From Serratia plymuthica NBRC 102599 (GTDB lineage: Bacteria > Pseudomonadota > Gammaproteobacteria > Enterobacterales > Enterobacteriaceae), in assembly GCF_001590925.1 (NCBI RefSeq), contig NZ_BCTU01000036.1, forward strand, positions 1-50,204: a stretch of 50,204 nt of DNA, in the 5' to 3' direction. The notes under the pieces were generated by a model that worked only from the letters and a program-made list of their open reading frames with translations, was not told the origin of the DNA and searched no databases. How positions within the stretch are numbered: position 1 is the first letter of the stretch; each line of letters opens with the position of its first letter. Both the position numbers and the translations under genes were made by a program. This document shows, in pieces, positions 18,807 through 27,551 of the stretch.

Positions 18807-19274
18807 TTATTTATTCGCATTATGCCAACGTTCCGCCGCCTGACGATCGCTGTCGCGCGCGTCGACCCAGCGCTCGCCCTGCCCGGTCGCTTCGCGCTTC
18901 CAGAACGGAGCACGGGTTTTCAGGTAGTCCATGATGAATTCGGTGGCGGCAAACGCCATGCTGCGGTGCGCGCTGGTCACGCCGACGAACACAATCTCCT
19001 CGCCGGGAAACAGTTCGCCCACGCGGTGGATCACCGTCGCCCGCTGCAATGGCCAGCGGTTGCGCGCTTCCTCCACGATCTCCGCCAGCGCTTTTTCGGT
19101 CATGCCGGGGTAGTGCTCCAGCGTCAACGCGCTGACGTCATCGCCCAGATTATGGTTGCGCACCTTGCCGGTGAAGGTCACGACGGCGCCGTCGTCATCG
19201 CACTGCGCCAGCCACTGATACTCATCGCCGACGCTGAAGGGCGCTGCGCCGACGCGGATACGGGTGTTTTCCAC
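18807..19274 (-). CDS. moaE: Molybdopterin synthase catalytic subunit MoaE
   Basis: 155-residue large subunit that transfers sulfur from MoaD to precursor Z to form molybdopterin. Recognised by DDGAVVTFTGKVRNHN, LTLEHYPGMTEKAL, VHRVGEL-type and FVGVTSAHRSMAFAA blocks, and the active-site lysines in KTRAPFWKRE. Last gene of moaABCDE, two bases after moaD. Confidence 0.96.
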   Translation of the reverse strand: MENTRIRVGAAPFSVGDEYQWLAQCDDDGAVVTFTGKVRNHNLGDDVSALTLEHYPGMTEKALAEIVEEARNRWPLQRATVIHRVGELFPGEEIVFVGVTSAHRSMAFAATEFIMDYLKTRAPFWKREATGQGERWVDARDSDRQAAERWHNANK

Positions 19275-19276
19275 TG

Positions 19277-19522
19277 TTAACCTCCGGTTACCGGCGGAAA
19301 GAAAGCGACTTCATCGCCGGCGCGCAGCGGGTGCTCGGCCGCCACCAGCGACTGATTGACCGCCGTCAGCAGCTTGCCGGATTCCAGCGCCAACGCCCAG
19401 CGTTCGCCGCGTGCGCACAACGCCCTGCGCAGCGCCTCTACCGTGGGATAGTCCGCCGGCATCGACAAATCACCGGTCCCCACCAGTTCGCGCACTTGGG
19501 CAAAAAACAGAATGCTAATCAT
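19277..19522 (-). CDS. moaD: Molybdopterin synthase sulfur carrier MoaD
   Basis: 81-residue ubiquitin-fold carrier ending in the obligatory Gly-Gly (FFPPVTGG) that is adenylated and thiocarboxylated by MoeB. Family block [13 protein letters not shown] is intact. Its start overlaps the moaC stop by 4 bases. Confidence 0.96.
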   Translation of the reverse strand: MISILFFAQVRELVGTGDLSMPADYPTVEALRRALCARGERWALALESGKLLTAVNQSLVAAEHPLRAGDEVAFFPPVTGG

Positions 19523-19998
19523 AGGTCCACCCTAAAATCACCGGACTTGCCGCCGCTTTTCGCCAGCAGCCGTACCGGGCCGATCACCATGTCTTTTTGC
19601 ACCGCTTTGCACATGTCGTAAATGGTCAACGCGGCGACCGAGGCGGCGGTCAGCGCTTCCATTTCGACGCCGGTCTTGCCGGTCAGCCGGCAGCAGGTTT
19701 CAATGCGCACCCGGCTGTGTTCCGGTTGCGCCTCCAACTGCACTTCAACCTTGCTCAGCATCAGCGGATGGCACAGCGGGATCAGCTCCCAGGTGCGTTT
19801 CGCCGCCTGAATGCCGGCGATGCGCGCCGTGGCGAAGACGTCGCCCTTGTGGTGGCTGCCGCCGAGGATCATCGCCAACGTGGCGGGCAGCATCTCGACA
19901 AAGGCCTCGGCGCGGGCTTCGCGCACCGTCTCCGCCTTGGCGGACACGTCGACCATATGGGCTTCGCCCGCGGCGTTAATATGGGTTAACTGCGTCAT
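19519..19998 (-). CDS. moaC: Cyclic pyranopterin monophosphate synthase MoaC
   Basis: 159-residue enzyme acting after MoaA in precursor Z formation. Signature [15 protein letters not shown] and the C-terminal block [23 protein letters not shown] with [14 protein letters not shown] are complete. ATG at 19998 gives MTQLTHIN, the family start; 12 extra upstream codons are ignored. Separated from moaB by 5 bases. Confidence 0.96.
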   Translation of the reverse strand: MTQLTHINAAGEAHMVDVSAKAETVREARAEAFVEMLPATLAMILGGSHHKGDVFATARIAGIQAAKRTWELIPLCHPLMLSKVEVQLEAQPEHSRVRIETCCRLTGKTGVEMEALTAASVAALTIYDMCKAVQKDMVIGPVRLLAKSGGKSGDFRVDL

Positions 19999-20003
19999 GG
20001 ATC

Positions 20004-20516
20004 TTATCTCTTCAAATGAGGCTGGAAGTTGCACGGGCGGTGGCGCGCGTCCAACTGCTCTTCAATAATGCGCTCCCAGGCGGTGCGGCAAGCGCGGGTC
20101 GAACCCGGCATGGCGAAAATCACCGTCCGGTTGGCGATGCCGGCCAGCGCGCGCGACTGGATAGTGGCGGTGCCGATTTCTTCGTAGGACACCATGCGGA
20201 ACAGTTCGCCGAATCCTTCGACCTCGCGGTCGAACAGCGGCAGCAGCGCTTCCGGGGTGTTGTCGCGGGCGGTAAAACCGGTGCCGCCGGTGATCAACAC
20301 CGCCTGCACGCCTTCATCGGCAATCCACGCGGAAACCCGCGCGCGGATCAGGTATTTATCGTCTTTGACGATGGCGCGATCCACCACCTGATGGCCCGCC
20401 TCCTGCGCCGCTTCCTGCAGATAATGGCCGGAGGTGTCTTCCGCTTCGCCCCGGCTGTCCGAGACGGTCAGAATGGCGATATGCGCCGGAATGAATTCAC
20501 TGCTGGCATGACTCAT
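20004..20516 (-). CDS. moaB: Molybdopterin biosynthesis protein MoaB
   Basis: 170-residue MogA/MoaB-fold protein. Start [20 protein letters not shown] at 20516, nucleotide/pterin loop [18 protein letters not shown], and [15 protein letters not shown] near the end. In E. coli its role is uncertain; homologues adenylate molybdopterin. The gap to moaA contains a family-B palindromic repeat. Confidence 0.95.
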   Translation of the reverse strand: MSHASSEFIPAHIAILTVSDSRGEAEDTSGHYLQEAAQEAGHQVVDRAIVKDDKYLIRARVSAWIADEGVQAVLITGGTGFTARDNTPEALLPLFDREVEGFGELFRMVSYEEIGTATIQSRALAGIANRTVIFAMPGSTRACRTAWERIIEEQLDARHRPCNFQPHLKR

Positions 20517-20543
20517 TGTTAACGATGCTCCTCTTCGTTGGAT

Positions 20544-20590
20544 GCCCAATAGATTTCAAGTTACAGCCAACAACGCTGTGGCTTGAGATA
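20544..20590. repeat. Intergenic palindromic repeat, family B, copy 2
   Basis: CCCAATAGATTTCAAG start with arms TTCAAGTTACAGC (20555-20567) and GCTGTGGCTTGAG (20575-20587). Related to the copy at 17897-17962 but shorter. It lies between moaA and moaB, so it is transcribed inside the operon. Confidence 0.7.
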
Positions 20591-20599
20591 TGCAGAGCA

Positions 20600-21586
20600 T
20601 TATCCGCCGATAAACGACAGGTTCTGGGTAATGCCGGTGTTGTTCTGATGCAGGAAATGGGTCTGTTTTTTGCTCAGCAACCCGCCCTGGATACGTTGCT
20701 TCAATGCCTCGAGCTGGCCGTCGTCCGCCAGCAGATCGCGCAGCGTAATGCCTTGATCGCCGAACAGGCACAGATGCAGGTTGCCGATGGCGGAGACCCG
20801 CAGCCGGTTGCAGCTGGCGCAGAAATCTTTCTCGTACGGCATGATCAACCCCACTTCCCCCTGATAATCCGGGTGGCTGAATACCTGCGCCGGGCCGTCG
20901 CTGCGGCCGCGGGGTTGCCGTTGCCAGCCCTGCTGCTCCAGTTGCAAGCGAATCACTTCGCCGGACACGTGATGCCGGCGAAACAGCTCGCCACCCTCGC
21001 CGGTTTCCATCAGTTCGATAAAACGCAGTTGGATCGGGCGGTCCTTGATCCAGTGCAGAAATGCGCCCAGTTGCTGATGATTGACGTCACGCATCAGTAC
21101 CGCATTGACCTTGACCTTGCTGAACCCGGCGGCAAACGCGGCATCGATGCCGTCCATCACCTGGCGGAACTTGTCCTGGCCGGTAATGGCATGAAACTGG
21201 CGGGCGTCCAGGCTGTCGACGCTGACGTTAATCGCCGTCAGGCCGGCGTCGCGCCACTGGGCGACGTCGCGCGCCAGACGGTAACCGTTGGTGGTGACCG
21301 CCAGCGTTCGGATGGCCGGGTTTTCACGCACGGCGGCAATGATCTCGGTAAAATCGCGGCGCAGCGAAGGTTCACCGCCGGTCAGGCGGACCTTTTCAGT
21401 GCCCAGTTCGGCAAATGCGCGGCTGACGCGCCGGATCTCATCCAGCGACAGGAAGGTTTTCGGGCTGCCGTTAGGTCGGTAACCGTCAGGCAAGCAGTAG
21501 GTGCAACGAAAGTTACACACGTCGGTGATCGACAGGCGCAAGTAATAGAACTTACGCTCATAAGCATCAATGAGTTGCGGCACCAT
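20600..21586 (-). CDS. moaA: GTP 3',8-cyclase MoaA
   Basis: 328-residue radical-SAM enzyme that starts molybdenum-cofactor synthesis from GTP. N-terminal cluster cysteines 24, 28 and 31 (CNFRCTYC), SAM-binding TGGEPSLR, C-terminal cluster in [15 protein letters not shown] with a third cysteine in HLCLFG, and the essential C-terminal Gly-Gly (SFIGG). ATG at 21586 gives [19 protein letters not shown], as in E. coli. Upstream codons in the frame lie inside the riboswitch and are not used. Confidence 0.97.
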   Translation of the reverse strand: MVPQLIDAYERKFYYLRLSITDVCNFRCTYCLPDGYRPNGSPKTFLSLDEIRRVSRAFAELGTEKVRLTGGEPSLRRDFTEIIAAVRENPAIRTLAVTTNGYRLARDVAQWRDAGLTAINVSVDSLDARQFHAITGQDKFRQVMDGIDAAFAAGFSKVKVNAVLMRDVNHQQLGAFLHWIKDRPIQLRFIELMETGEGGELFRRHHVSGEVIRLQLEQQGWQRQPRGRSDGPAQVFSHPDYQGEVGLIMPYEKDFCASCNRLRVSAIGNLHLCLFGDQGITLRDLLADDGQLEALKQRIQGGLLSKKQTHFLHQNNTGITQNLSFIGG

Positions 21587-21599
21587 AACACCTTTCCAA

Positions 21600-21720
21600 A
21601 GTCGGGAGATGCGAGCGTTTCCACTCTGCACCCTGGTGGCTGACTTCGCCACGGCCCAAGCACCATATTGTTCGCAGGAACAACGTAGGCCCAGAGGCTA
21701 GGAGTTTTGGTCTCAGTTCC
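21600..21720 (-). ncRNA. Molybdenum-cofactor (Moco) riboswitch, moaA leader
   Basis: On the minus strand the leader contains the conserved blocks ACTCCTAGCCTCTGGGCC, a hairpin TTGTTC-CTGC-GAACAA, and then GGGCCGTGGCGAAGTCAGCC with its GAAG-containing loop closed by GTGGC/GCCAC, and GAGTGGAAACGC before the ribosome site. These match my memory of the Moco RNA motif upstream of E. coli moaA. Binding of the cofactor would repress moaABCDE translation. End points are approximate. Confidence 0.85.
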
Positions 21721-21802
21721 CGCTGCTTAAATAGCCGGAACGAAACCGTGGTTTTCACCAGAATACTAGCGCTAAATAAACGCGATAGCCAACTCGCAAT
21801 TT

Positions 21803-21826
21803 CGCTATATAATTGTGTATACAGCG
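21803..21826. promoter_or_regulatory. ModE operator in the moaA promoter
   Basis: Palindrome CGCTATATA (21803-21811), six bases, TATACAGCG (21818-21826). This is close to the CGNTATAT...ATATANCG ModE consensus. It lies upstream of the riboswitch in the expected moaA promoter region. Molybdate-ModE activates moa transcription in E. coli (known); the same here is inferred. Confidence 0.75.
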
Positions 21827-21978
21827 CTTTTACGTAGCCGCGAGTCTGGTTAACCATGATAAACGCCCCTTGCGCAGGTGAATTGACCAGAATCACGCAA
21901 ATGACACTCTTTTTCGCGTTTTTACGCCAAATCCGCTACTTTATGCGGGCAGTTTCAGCCCCCTTTGTAAGGAAATTT

Positions 21979-22896
21979 ATGCGTAATCGTACCCTGGCCG
22001 ATCTCGATCGGGTGGTGGCATTAGGTGGCGGCCACGGTCTTGGTCGCGTGATGTCTTCCCTGTCGTCTTTAGGCTCCCGTTTAACCGGCATTGTGACCAC
22101 CACCGATAATGGCGGTTCCACCGGTCGCATCCGCCGCTCGGAAGGCGGCATTGCCTGGGGCGATACCCGCAACTGTCTCAATCAACTGATCACCGAACCG
22201 AGCGTCGCCTCCGCGATGTTCGAATACCGCTTCAGCGGCAACGGCGAGCTGTCGGGGCATAATCTCGGCAATCTGATGCTGAAAGCGCTGGATCACCTTA
22301 GCGTGCGCCCGTTGGAAGCGATCAATCTGGTACGCAGCCTGCTGAAAGTGGACGCGGCGCTGATCCCGATGTCCGAGCAGCCGGTGGATCTGATGGCGCA
22401 CGATCACGAAGGCCACCAGGTTTACGGTGAGGTGAATATCGACCAGCTCACCCATATGCCGCAGGAGCTGATGCTGTCGCCGCACGTCCATGCCACGCGT
22501 GAAGCGCTGGACGCCATCGCACAGGCCGACGTGATCCTGATTGGGCCGGGCAGTTTTCTCACCAGCCTGATGCCGTTGTTACTGTTGGACGACCTCACCC
22601 AGGCTCTGCGTCGCAGCAGTGCCAATATGATTTACATCGGCAATCTGGGGCGCGAACTGAGCGTCGCGGCGGCGGCATTGTCGCTGAAAGACAAGCTGGA
22701 ACTGATGGAAGAGCGGATTGGCCGCAAGATGATTGATGCGCTGATTGTCGGCCCGGCGGCGGATACCGGGGCAGTGCAGGATCGGGTAGTGATTCAGCAA
22801 CCGCTGGAAGCCGCCGATATTCCTTACCGCCACGATCGTCAACTGCTGCGGCAGGCGCTGGATCAGGCGTTGATAGAACTGGGCACCCGCGCCTGA
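21979..22896 (+). CDS. ybhK: YvcK/YbhK-family gluconeogenesis factor
   Basis: 305-residue CofD-fold protein nearly identical in its first 110 residues to E. coli Ybh[18 protein letters not shown] is the nucleotide loop, followed by [28 protein letters not shown] and [15 protein letters not shown]. subtilis YvcK is needed for growth on gluconeogenic carbon and binds UDP-GlcNAc; the enterobacterial role is unknown. AAGGAAATTT precedes the ATG at 21979; the upstream extension of the frame is not used. Confidence 0.93.
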   Translation: MRNRTLADLDRVVALGGGHGLGRVMSSLSSLGSRLTGIVTTTDNGGSTGRIRRSEGGIAWGDTRNCLNQLITEPSVASAMFEYRFSGNGELSGHNLGNLMLKALDHLSVRPLEAINLVRSLLKVDAALIPMSEQPVDLMAHDHEGHQVYGEVNIDQLTHMPQELMLSPHVHATREALDAIAQADVILIGPGSFLTSLMPLLLLDDLTQALRRSSANMIYIGNLGRELSVAAAALSLKDKLELMEERIGRKMIDALIVGPAADTGAVQDRVVIQQPLEAADIPYRHDRQLLRQALDQALIELGTRA

Positions 22897-22911
22897 GTTA
22901 ATCGCAGTCGG

Positions 22912-23169
22912 TTAATCGCGCCCGCGCAGCCAGGGGTTGTCGCTGGCGGCGCTGTTGACCATATCGATATAGAGATCTTCCACCTGCTTGCGCGCCCAGG
23001 GCGTGCGGCGCAAAAACTTCAGGCTGGACTTGATGCTGGGATCGCTGCTGAAGCAGTTGATGCGAATGCGTTCGGCCAACCCTGACCAGCCATAGCTCTC
23101 CACCAGCTTAGTTAAAAGTTGTTCCAGAGTGACGCCGTGCAACGGGTCTTTGGACTGGTGTTCGGTCAT
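22912..23169 (-). CDS. VF530-family small DNA-binding protein
   Basis: 85-residue protein with the family core [40 protein letters not shown] and [14 protein letters not shown] (DUF2132). The structure of a Vibrio homologue suggested DNA binding; biological function is not known. Convergent with ybhK, 15 bases apart. Confidence 0.88.
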   Translation of the reverse strand: MTEHQSKDPLHGVTLEQLLTKLVESYGWSGLAERIRINCFSSDPSIKSSLKFLRRTPWARKQVEDLYIDMVNSAASDNPWLRGRD

Positions 23170-23280
23170 GGTCTTTGGCTCGCGTTAGTCAATTGGCCGC
23201 ACACCATAATCAGCTTTGGCGCAGGCGACAAGAAATTTATACCCTTCGTCTTTCAAACCGCAGCGTTCACATCACCCCAG

Positions 23281-23329
23281 GGGGCGAAGAAATTCGCCCC
23301 GATGGATGCGGGCACCGAATACGGTGCCC
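23281..23329 (-). terminator. Tandem hairpins downstream of uvrB
   Basis: Two perfect stems follow the uvrB stop codon on the minus strand: GGGCACCG/CGGTGCCC (23310-23317/23322-23329) and then GGGGCGAA/TTCGCCCC (23281-23288/23293-23300), each with a 4-base loop. Neither has a T-tract, so they may be 3' stabilising stems rather than an intrinsic terminator. Confidence 0.55.
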
Positions 23330-23336
23330 CAACGGC

Positions 23337-25349
23337 TCATGAGATGGCGATAAACTGCTCGCGCAACTGGTGGATTTCGTCACGCAAACCGGCGGCCAGC
23401 TCGAACTCCAGGTTCTGCGCGTGGGTATACATCTGCGCTTCCAGCTCGCGGATTTTCTGATCCAGCGCTTTTGGCGTCAGGTGCTGATACTGAGCGGCGC
23501 TTTCCGCGGCCTTGCCCTTCCCTCGGCCCTTGCTGCGGTTGCCCGGCTGGCCCAACTGCAGGATATCGGACACTTTCTTGTTCAGGCCTTTAGGCACAAT
23601 GCCGTTTTCTTCGTTGAACGCCTGCTGCTTGACGCGGCGGCGCTCGGTCTCGCCAATCGCCCTGGCCATCGAGTCGGTAATTCTGTCGCCGTAGAGGATT
23701 GCCTTGCCGTTGAGATTACGCGCCGCACGCCCGATGGTCTGGATCAGGGAGCGTTCGGAACGCAGGAAGCCTTCCTTGTCTGCGTCCAGAATCGCCACCA
23801 GCGACACCTCAGGCATGTCCAGCCCTTCACGCAACAGGTTGATGCCCACCAGCACGTCAAACTCGCCCAGACGCAGGTCACGAATGATTTCGACGCGTTC
23901 CACGGTATCGATGTCCGAGTGCAGATAGCGCACGCGCTCGCCGTGCTCTTCCAGATATTCGGTCAGATCTTCCGCCATGCGCTTGGTCAGGGTGGTAACC
24001 AACACGCGTTCCTTGACCGCCACCCGCTTGCGGATCTCGGAAAGCAGGTCGTCCACCTGGGTGGTGACCGGCCGCACTTCCACTATCGGATCCAGCAGCC
24101 CGGTAGGCCGCACGACCTGATCAATAATGTCGTCGCCGGATTTCTCCAGCTCATATTTGCCCGGCGTGGCGGACACGTAAATAGTCTGCGGCGCCAGCGC
24201 TTCGAATTCTTCAAAGCGCATCGGGCGGTTATCCAGCGCCGACGGCAGGCGGAAGCCGTATTCCACCAGCGTTTCCTTGCGCGAGCGGTCACCTTTGTAC
24301 ATACCGCCGATTTGCGGAATGGTGACGTGCGATTCATCGACCACCAGCAGGCCATCCGCCGGCAAGTAGTCAAACAGCGTCGGTGGCGGCTCGCCCTCGC
24401 TGCGCCCGGACAAATAGCGCGAATAGTTTTCAATGCCGGAGCAGTAGCCCAGTTCGTTCATCATCTCCAGATCAAACTGGGTGCGCTGCGTCAGACGCTG
24501 TTCTTCCAACAGCTTGTTGTTGGCCAGCAGCACCTTGCGCCGCTCGGCCAGATCCACCTTGATCTCTTCCATCGCCTGCAGGATCCGCTCGCGCGGCGTC
24601 ACGTAGTGCGACTTCGGGTAAATGGTGAAGCGCTGTACCACCTGCTCGATCTGGCCGGTCAGCGGATCGAACAGCGAAAGCCGTTCGACTTCTTCATCAA
24701 ACAGCTCGATGCGCAGCGCCAGCTCGTCCGACTCTGCCGGGAAGATGTCGATCACCTCGCCGCGCACGCGGAAGGTGGCGCGCTGGAAAGCCTGATCGTT
24801 GCGGGAATATTGCAGCTCCGTCAAACGCCGCAGGATCGAACGTTGATCGATGATCATGCCCTTGGTCAGGTGCAGCATCATCTTCAGATACAGCTCCGGA
24901 TCGCCCAGACCGTAGATTGCCGACACCGATGCCACCACCACCACGTCGCGGCGTTCCAGCAGCGCTTTGGTGGCTGAAAGGCGCATTTGTTCGATGTGCT
25001 CGTTCACCGCGGAGTCTTTTTCAATAAAAGTGTCGGAGCTGGGAACATAGGCTTCCGGCTGGTAGTAGTCGTAGTACGAGACAAAATACTCAACCGCATT
25101 CTCGGGGAAGAACTCTTTCATCTCGCCATACAGCTGCGCCGCCAGCGTCTTGTTTGGCGCCAGTACCATGGTCGGCCGGTTTAGATCGGCGATGACGTTG
25201 GCGATGGTAAATGTCTTGCCCGAACCGGTAACGCCCAACAGCGTTTGATGCGCCAGGCCGTCTTCCAGGCCCTCTTCCAGCTTGCGAATGGCTTCCGGCT
25301 GATCGCCGGCCGGTTTGAAATCGGAATGCAGTTTGAAAATTTTACTCAT
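23337..25349 (-). CDS. uvrB: Excinuclease ABC subunit B
   Basis: 670-residue DNA-damage verification helicase of nucleotide excision repair. Walker [11 protein letters not shown] (about 39-48), the beta-hairpin that clamps DNA ([12 protein letters not shown]), [17 protein letters not shown], helicase motif [16 protein letters not shown] and [11 protein letters not shown]-terminal UVR domain (about 628-667, [24 protein letters not shown]) binds UvrC. Full length. A LexA box lies about 115 bases upstream of the start. Confidence 0.98.
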   Translation of the reverse strand: MSKIFKLHSDFKPAGDQPEAIRKLEEGLEDGLAHQTLLGVTGSGKTFTIANVIADLNRPTMVLAPNKTLAAQLYGEMKEFFPENAVEYFVSYYDYYQPEAYVPSSDTFIEKDSAVNEHIEQMRLSATKALLERRDVVVVASVSAIYGLGDPELYLKMMLHLTKGMIIDQRSILRRLTELQYSRNDQAFQRATFRVRGEVIDIFPAESDELALRIELFDEEVERLSLFDPLTGQIEQVVQRFTIYPKSHYVTPRERILQAMEEIKVDLAERRKVLLANNKLLEEQRLTQRTQFDLEMMNELGYCSGIENYSRYLSGRSEGEPPPTLFDYLPADGLLVVDESHVTIPQIGGMYKGDRSRKETLVEYGFRLPSALDNRPMRFEEFEALAPQTIYVSATPGKYELEKSGDDIIDQVVRPTGLLDPIVEVRPVTTQVDDLLSEIRKRVAVKERVLVTTLTKRMAEDLTEYLEEHGERVRYLHSDIDTVERVEIIRDLRLGEFDVLVGINLLREGLDMPEVSLVAILDADKEGFLRSERSLIQTIGRAARNLNGKAILYGDRITDSMARAIGETERRRVKQQAFNEENGIVPKGLNKKVSDILQLGQPGNRSKGRGKGKAAESAAQYQHLTPKALDQKIRELEAQMYTHAQNLEFELAAGLRDEIHQLREQFIAIS

Positions 25350-25459
25350 TGACTCGGCTACCCTGTGGAGATGCGCGCGCTCAGGCGGCCATGGAACGGA
25401 TGCTCGACGAATGGCCCCTAATTATGGAAAGCCCCGGCGATTTTCGCCAGTGCCTATGA

Positions 25460-25479
25460 TACTGGATATAAAACCAGCT
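25460..25479 (-). promoter_or_regulatory. uvrB: LexA (SOS) box of uvrB
   Basis: On the minus strand CTG-GTTTTATATC-CAG, i.e. CTG-N10-CAG with an AT-rich centre, flanked by the expected TA at its 3' side (CAGTA). It closely resembles the E. coli uvrB SOS box and lies upstream of uvrB. Confidence 0.85.
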
Positions 25480-25837
25480 TCAAGCGATTCGTTACTCAAG
25501 ATGGCGTAGCCCGCCATTGGCCCTGATGCTGACGCGCAATGGCAAAGCGCCGCCTGATGCGCGTCGGCGGGGCGTGGATGCACCGACAGGGTTACAGTCG
25601 CGTGACATTTTTATTGTCAATAACTGATTTATCCCCAAAATCCGTCAAAAATTAACTTATTGATAGCACTGCGGCGAAAAATCATACATAGCCACATCAT
25701 CAATACATTCGTGTCTTGATTTTAGTTAATTTATTGATATTTAACATATTTAATAAAAAGATGAGAATGCGGCCAACGCGAACAGAACCCGCGCCCGCTC
25801 TCGCTTTAAACCGCTTTTCTAAATCTAATGCACAAGG

Positions 25838-25860
25838 TTATCCACAGGAATAGTGGATAA
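25838..25860. promoter_or_regulatory. Inverted DnaA-box pair, probable DARS1 equivalent
   Basis: A perfect DnaA box TTATCCACA (25838-25846) faces a second one on the other strand (25852-25860, TTATCCACT) across 5 bases. E. coli DARS1, which regenerates ATP-DnaA, lies in the same bioD-uvrB interval and has clustered DnaA boxes. Synteny plus boxes supports the call. Box III of the core was not located with certainty, and extra near-matches lie at 25629-25637 and 26515-26523. Confidence 0.7.
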
Positions 25861-25908
25861 CTCCCACCGCCCCGCCCGTGACGGGAGTTGCAGAAAGAAC
25901 GCTTTTTA

Positions 25909-25937
25909 CCGTTTCTCCTCGCCGAAACGGCTTTTTT
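25909..25937 (+). terminator. Orphan intrinsic terminator
   Basis: Stem CCGTTTC/GAAACGG (25909-25915/25924-25930) followed by CTTTTTTA. There is no plus-strand gene upstream for more than 2.5 kb (uvrB is on the other strand), so the terminated transcript must be an unannotated RNA or the hairpin has another role. Confidence 0.7.
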
Positions 25938-26425
25938 AGTTATTTTTTCACAAAAAATTCGCTTTGTTTATGCCGATTAATGCTAAACAGCCCCATTGCC
26001 AAAAACACATTTATCCCATTTTTGCGCTCATGTGCTGCATCTTGCCGCAACCGGCGAAATAGTTTGCACCATCACTTTTCCTCACAGCACTGCAACAGTG
26101 CAAAAATCGTCCGCGTTAACTTTCCACCGTATTTTTGGCCGGGCCGCTGGGCCAGTCTACACCCGACAAACGGTTAACAAGACAATAACATTCCCCCTTT
26201 TTTCCCCGATTGTAAAAGTTGGCCTGAGAGTTGCAATATCGTTTAACGGCAAAAGTGAGACCAGGTGAAATATCCGCGTCGGTACGGCAGGATTAGCTGC
26301 TCTACGTTCAGCGTCAGCCTGGGGCTAAATAACTGGCAATGACACGACAAAGGCGAAAACACGCTGATAAAACGCCATTAACAACCATTTTTGCCTGTAA
26401 ATCGTTTATTTTTCCTTAACCGTAA

Positions 26426-26628
26426 CTACCTCGTTAAAGGTAGGCATACAGCATTTTATTCTGGACATTAAGACACTCGGGAAAGAAACCGCCAAGGCGG
26501 TTCAAGCAGTAAGGAGTGGATAACGCAGGGAAGTAGACGTTTGATGGCCGTTCCTGCTCTGATGCCGGCCGGTGAAATCGGTGTGGTTTTTAGCAGGAAC
26601 GCGTTACGCCTGTGCCCATTTGGGCACA
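26426..26628 (+). other. Hairpin-rich leader of the urtE-like gene
   Basis: Four inverted repeats in 200 bases: CTACCT/AGGTAG (26426-26443), AACCGCC/GGCGGTT (26487-26502), GTTCCTGCT/AGCAGGAAC (26550-26558/26592-26600) and TGTGCCCA/TGGGCACA (26611-26628). None has a T-tract. Function unknown; a structured 5' untranslated region or stacked operators are both possible. Confidence 0.5.
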
Positions 26629-26668
26629 CATCCACGAGTGGAATACGGGTCTTTGAGGAGAGTGCCGG

Positions 26669-27379
26669 ATGTTGAGTTTAAGGTCAGTGAACCAGTTCTA
26701 CGGGCAAAATCATACCCTGTGGGATATTAACCTGGAGTTGCCGCGCGGCCAGTGCACGGTGCTTATCGGTCGTAACGGCGTGGGCAAAACCACGTTGGTC
26801 AACTGCATTATGGGGCATTTGCCGGTCGTCAGCGGCAGCATGACCTGGCAGTTGGCGGACGAACCCCCGCAAAATCTGTTGCAGCAGCCGATGGAAAACC
26901 GGGCGGCGCTGGGCATCAGCTACGTGCCGCAAGGGCGACAAATCTTCTCGCAGCTCAGCGTGGAGGAGAACCTGCAGGTGGCGCTGATGGCCGGCCGGGA
27001 CAAAACCCGGCGCATTCCGCCGCTTATTTACAGCCTGTTCCCCAACCTGCGGGAAATGCGCAGCCGCCGGGCCGGGGATTTGTGCGATGGCGAGCAACAG
27101 CAACTGGCGATTGGCCGTGCGCTGGTGCTGGAGCCGGAGCTGCTGATCCTCGACGAACCAACCAGCGGAGTACAGCCTTCGATCGCCGCCGATATCGGTA
27201 ATGCGATCCGCAAACTGAACCGCGAACTGGGCATGACGATCCTGCTGGTGGAACACAAATTGCCGTTCGTACGCCGCGTGGCGGATCGTTTTTGCCTGAT
27301 GGATCAGGGCCGCAGTGTGGCGAACGGCACGCTGGAGCAGTTGGACGAGGACTTGATCAATGCCTATCTGGCAGTGTAA
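26669..27379 (+). CDS. Orphan UrtE-like ABC transporter ATPase
   Basis: 236-residue ATPase of the branched-chain amino acid/urea class, most like UrtE. Walker A GRNGVGKTTLVN (34-45), Q-loop region YVPQGRQIFSQLSVEENL, Walker [15 protein letters not shown] and the H-loop histidine in LLVEHKL are intact. The ABC signature, normally LSGGQQQQLAIGRAL, reads LCDGEQQQLAIGRAL (residues 138-142 LCDGE), losing the serine and one glycine that contact ATP. No urtABCD genes adjoin it in the window. GAGGAG precedes the ATG. It may serve a transporter encoded elsewhere, or be a decaying relic. Confidence 0.8.
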   Translation: MLSLRSVNQFYGQNHTLWDINLELPRGQCTVLIGRNGVGKTTLVNCIMGHLPVVSGSMTWQLADEPPQNLLQQPMENRAALGISYVPQGRQIFSQLSVEENLQVALMAGRDKTRRIPPLIYSLFPNLREMRSRRAGDLCDGEQQQLAIGRALVLEPELLILDEPTSGVQPSIAADIGNAIRKLNRELGMTILLVEHKLPFVRRVADRFCLMDQGRSVANGTLEQLDEDLINAYLAV

Positions 27380-27384
27380 CTGGC

Positions 27385-27424
27385 GGGGCGCGGAGTATTG
27401 CGCCCCGGCTCTCTTTCGAGCCGG
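27385..27424 (+). terminator. Two overlapping hairpins after the urtE-like gene
   Basis: GGGGCGC/GCGCCCC (27385-27391/27400-27406) and CCGGCTC/GAGCCGG (27405-27411/27418-27424) share two bases, so both cannot fully form at once. No T-tract. A terminator or mutually exclusive folding is possible. Confidence 0.5.
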
Positions 27425-27551
27425 TTGATCCCCTTTCTCTGCTCCTGTGTTGTACCAGCCAGGACAGAGCCCGCATTGCTGTGAATGAGTCAACACGCCT
27501 TCCATACTCAACGGGCTTTCATACCTGATTGACCTTACTGAGGAGTGGACA

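Larger units (their letters stand above)
25350..26668. other. 1.3-kb non-coding interval uvrB-urtE
   Basis: No convincing gene on either strand. It contains the uvrB LexA box (25460-25479), an AT-rich stretch (about 25705-25765), DnaA-box-like sites (25629-25637 with one mismatch, the pair 25838-25860, and 26515-26523), and an orphan intrinsic terminator at 25909-25937. A run of hairpins leads up to the urtE-like gene (26426-26443, 26487-26502, 26550-26600, 26611-26628). Two open frames of 90-99 codons near 25878-26268 lack ribosome sites and recognisable products. Confidence 0.7.

Noticed and set aside
23370-24977. 535-codon plus-strand frame inside uvrB
   Set aside because: Antisense shadow of uvrB in GC-rich sequence.
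25629-25860. Chromosomal replication origin
   Set aside because: DnaA boxes and AT-rich DNA are present, but oriC in this group lies at mnmG/mioC; the bioD-uvrB setting fits DARS1.
25878-26268. Two overlapping frames of 90-99 codons in the uvrB-urtE gap
   Set aside because: No ribosome sites, no recognisable domain, and they run across the orphan terminator and hairpins; treated as non-coding.
26541-26560. Sigma-54 promoter before the urtE-like gene
   Set aside because: A GG...GC pair is present but with 8 instead of 10 bases between them, and the flanks do not match.
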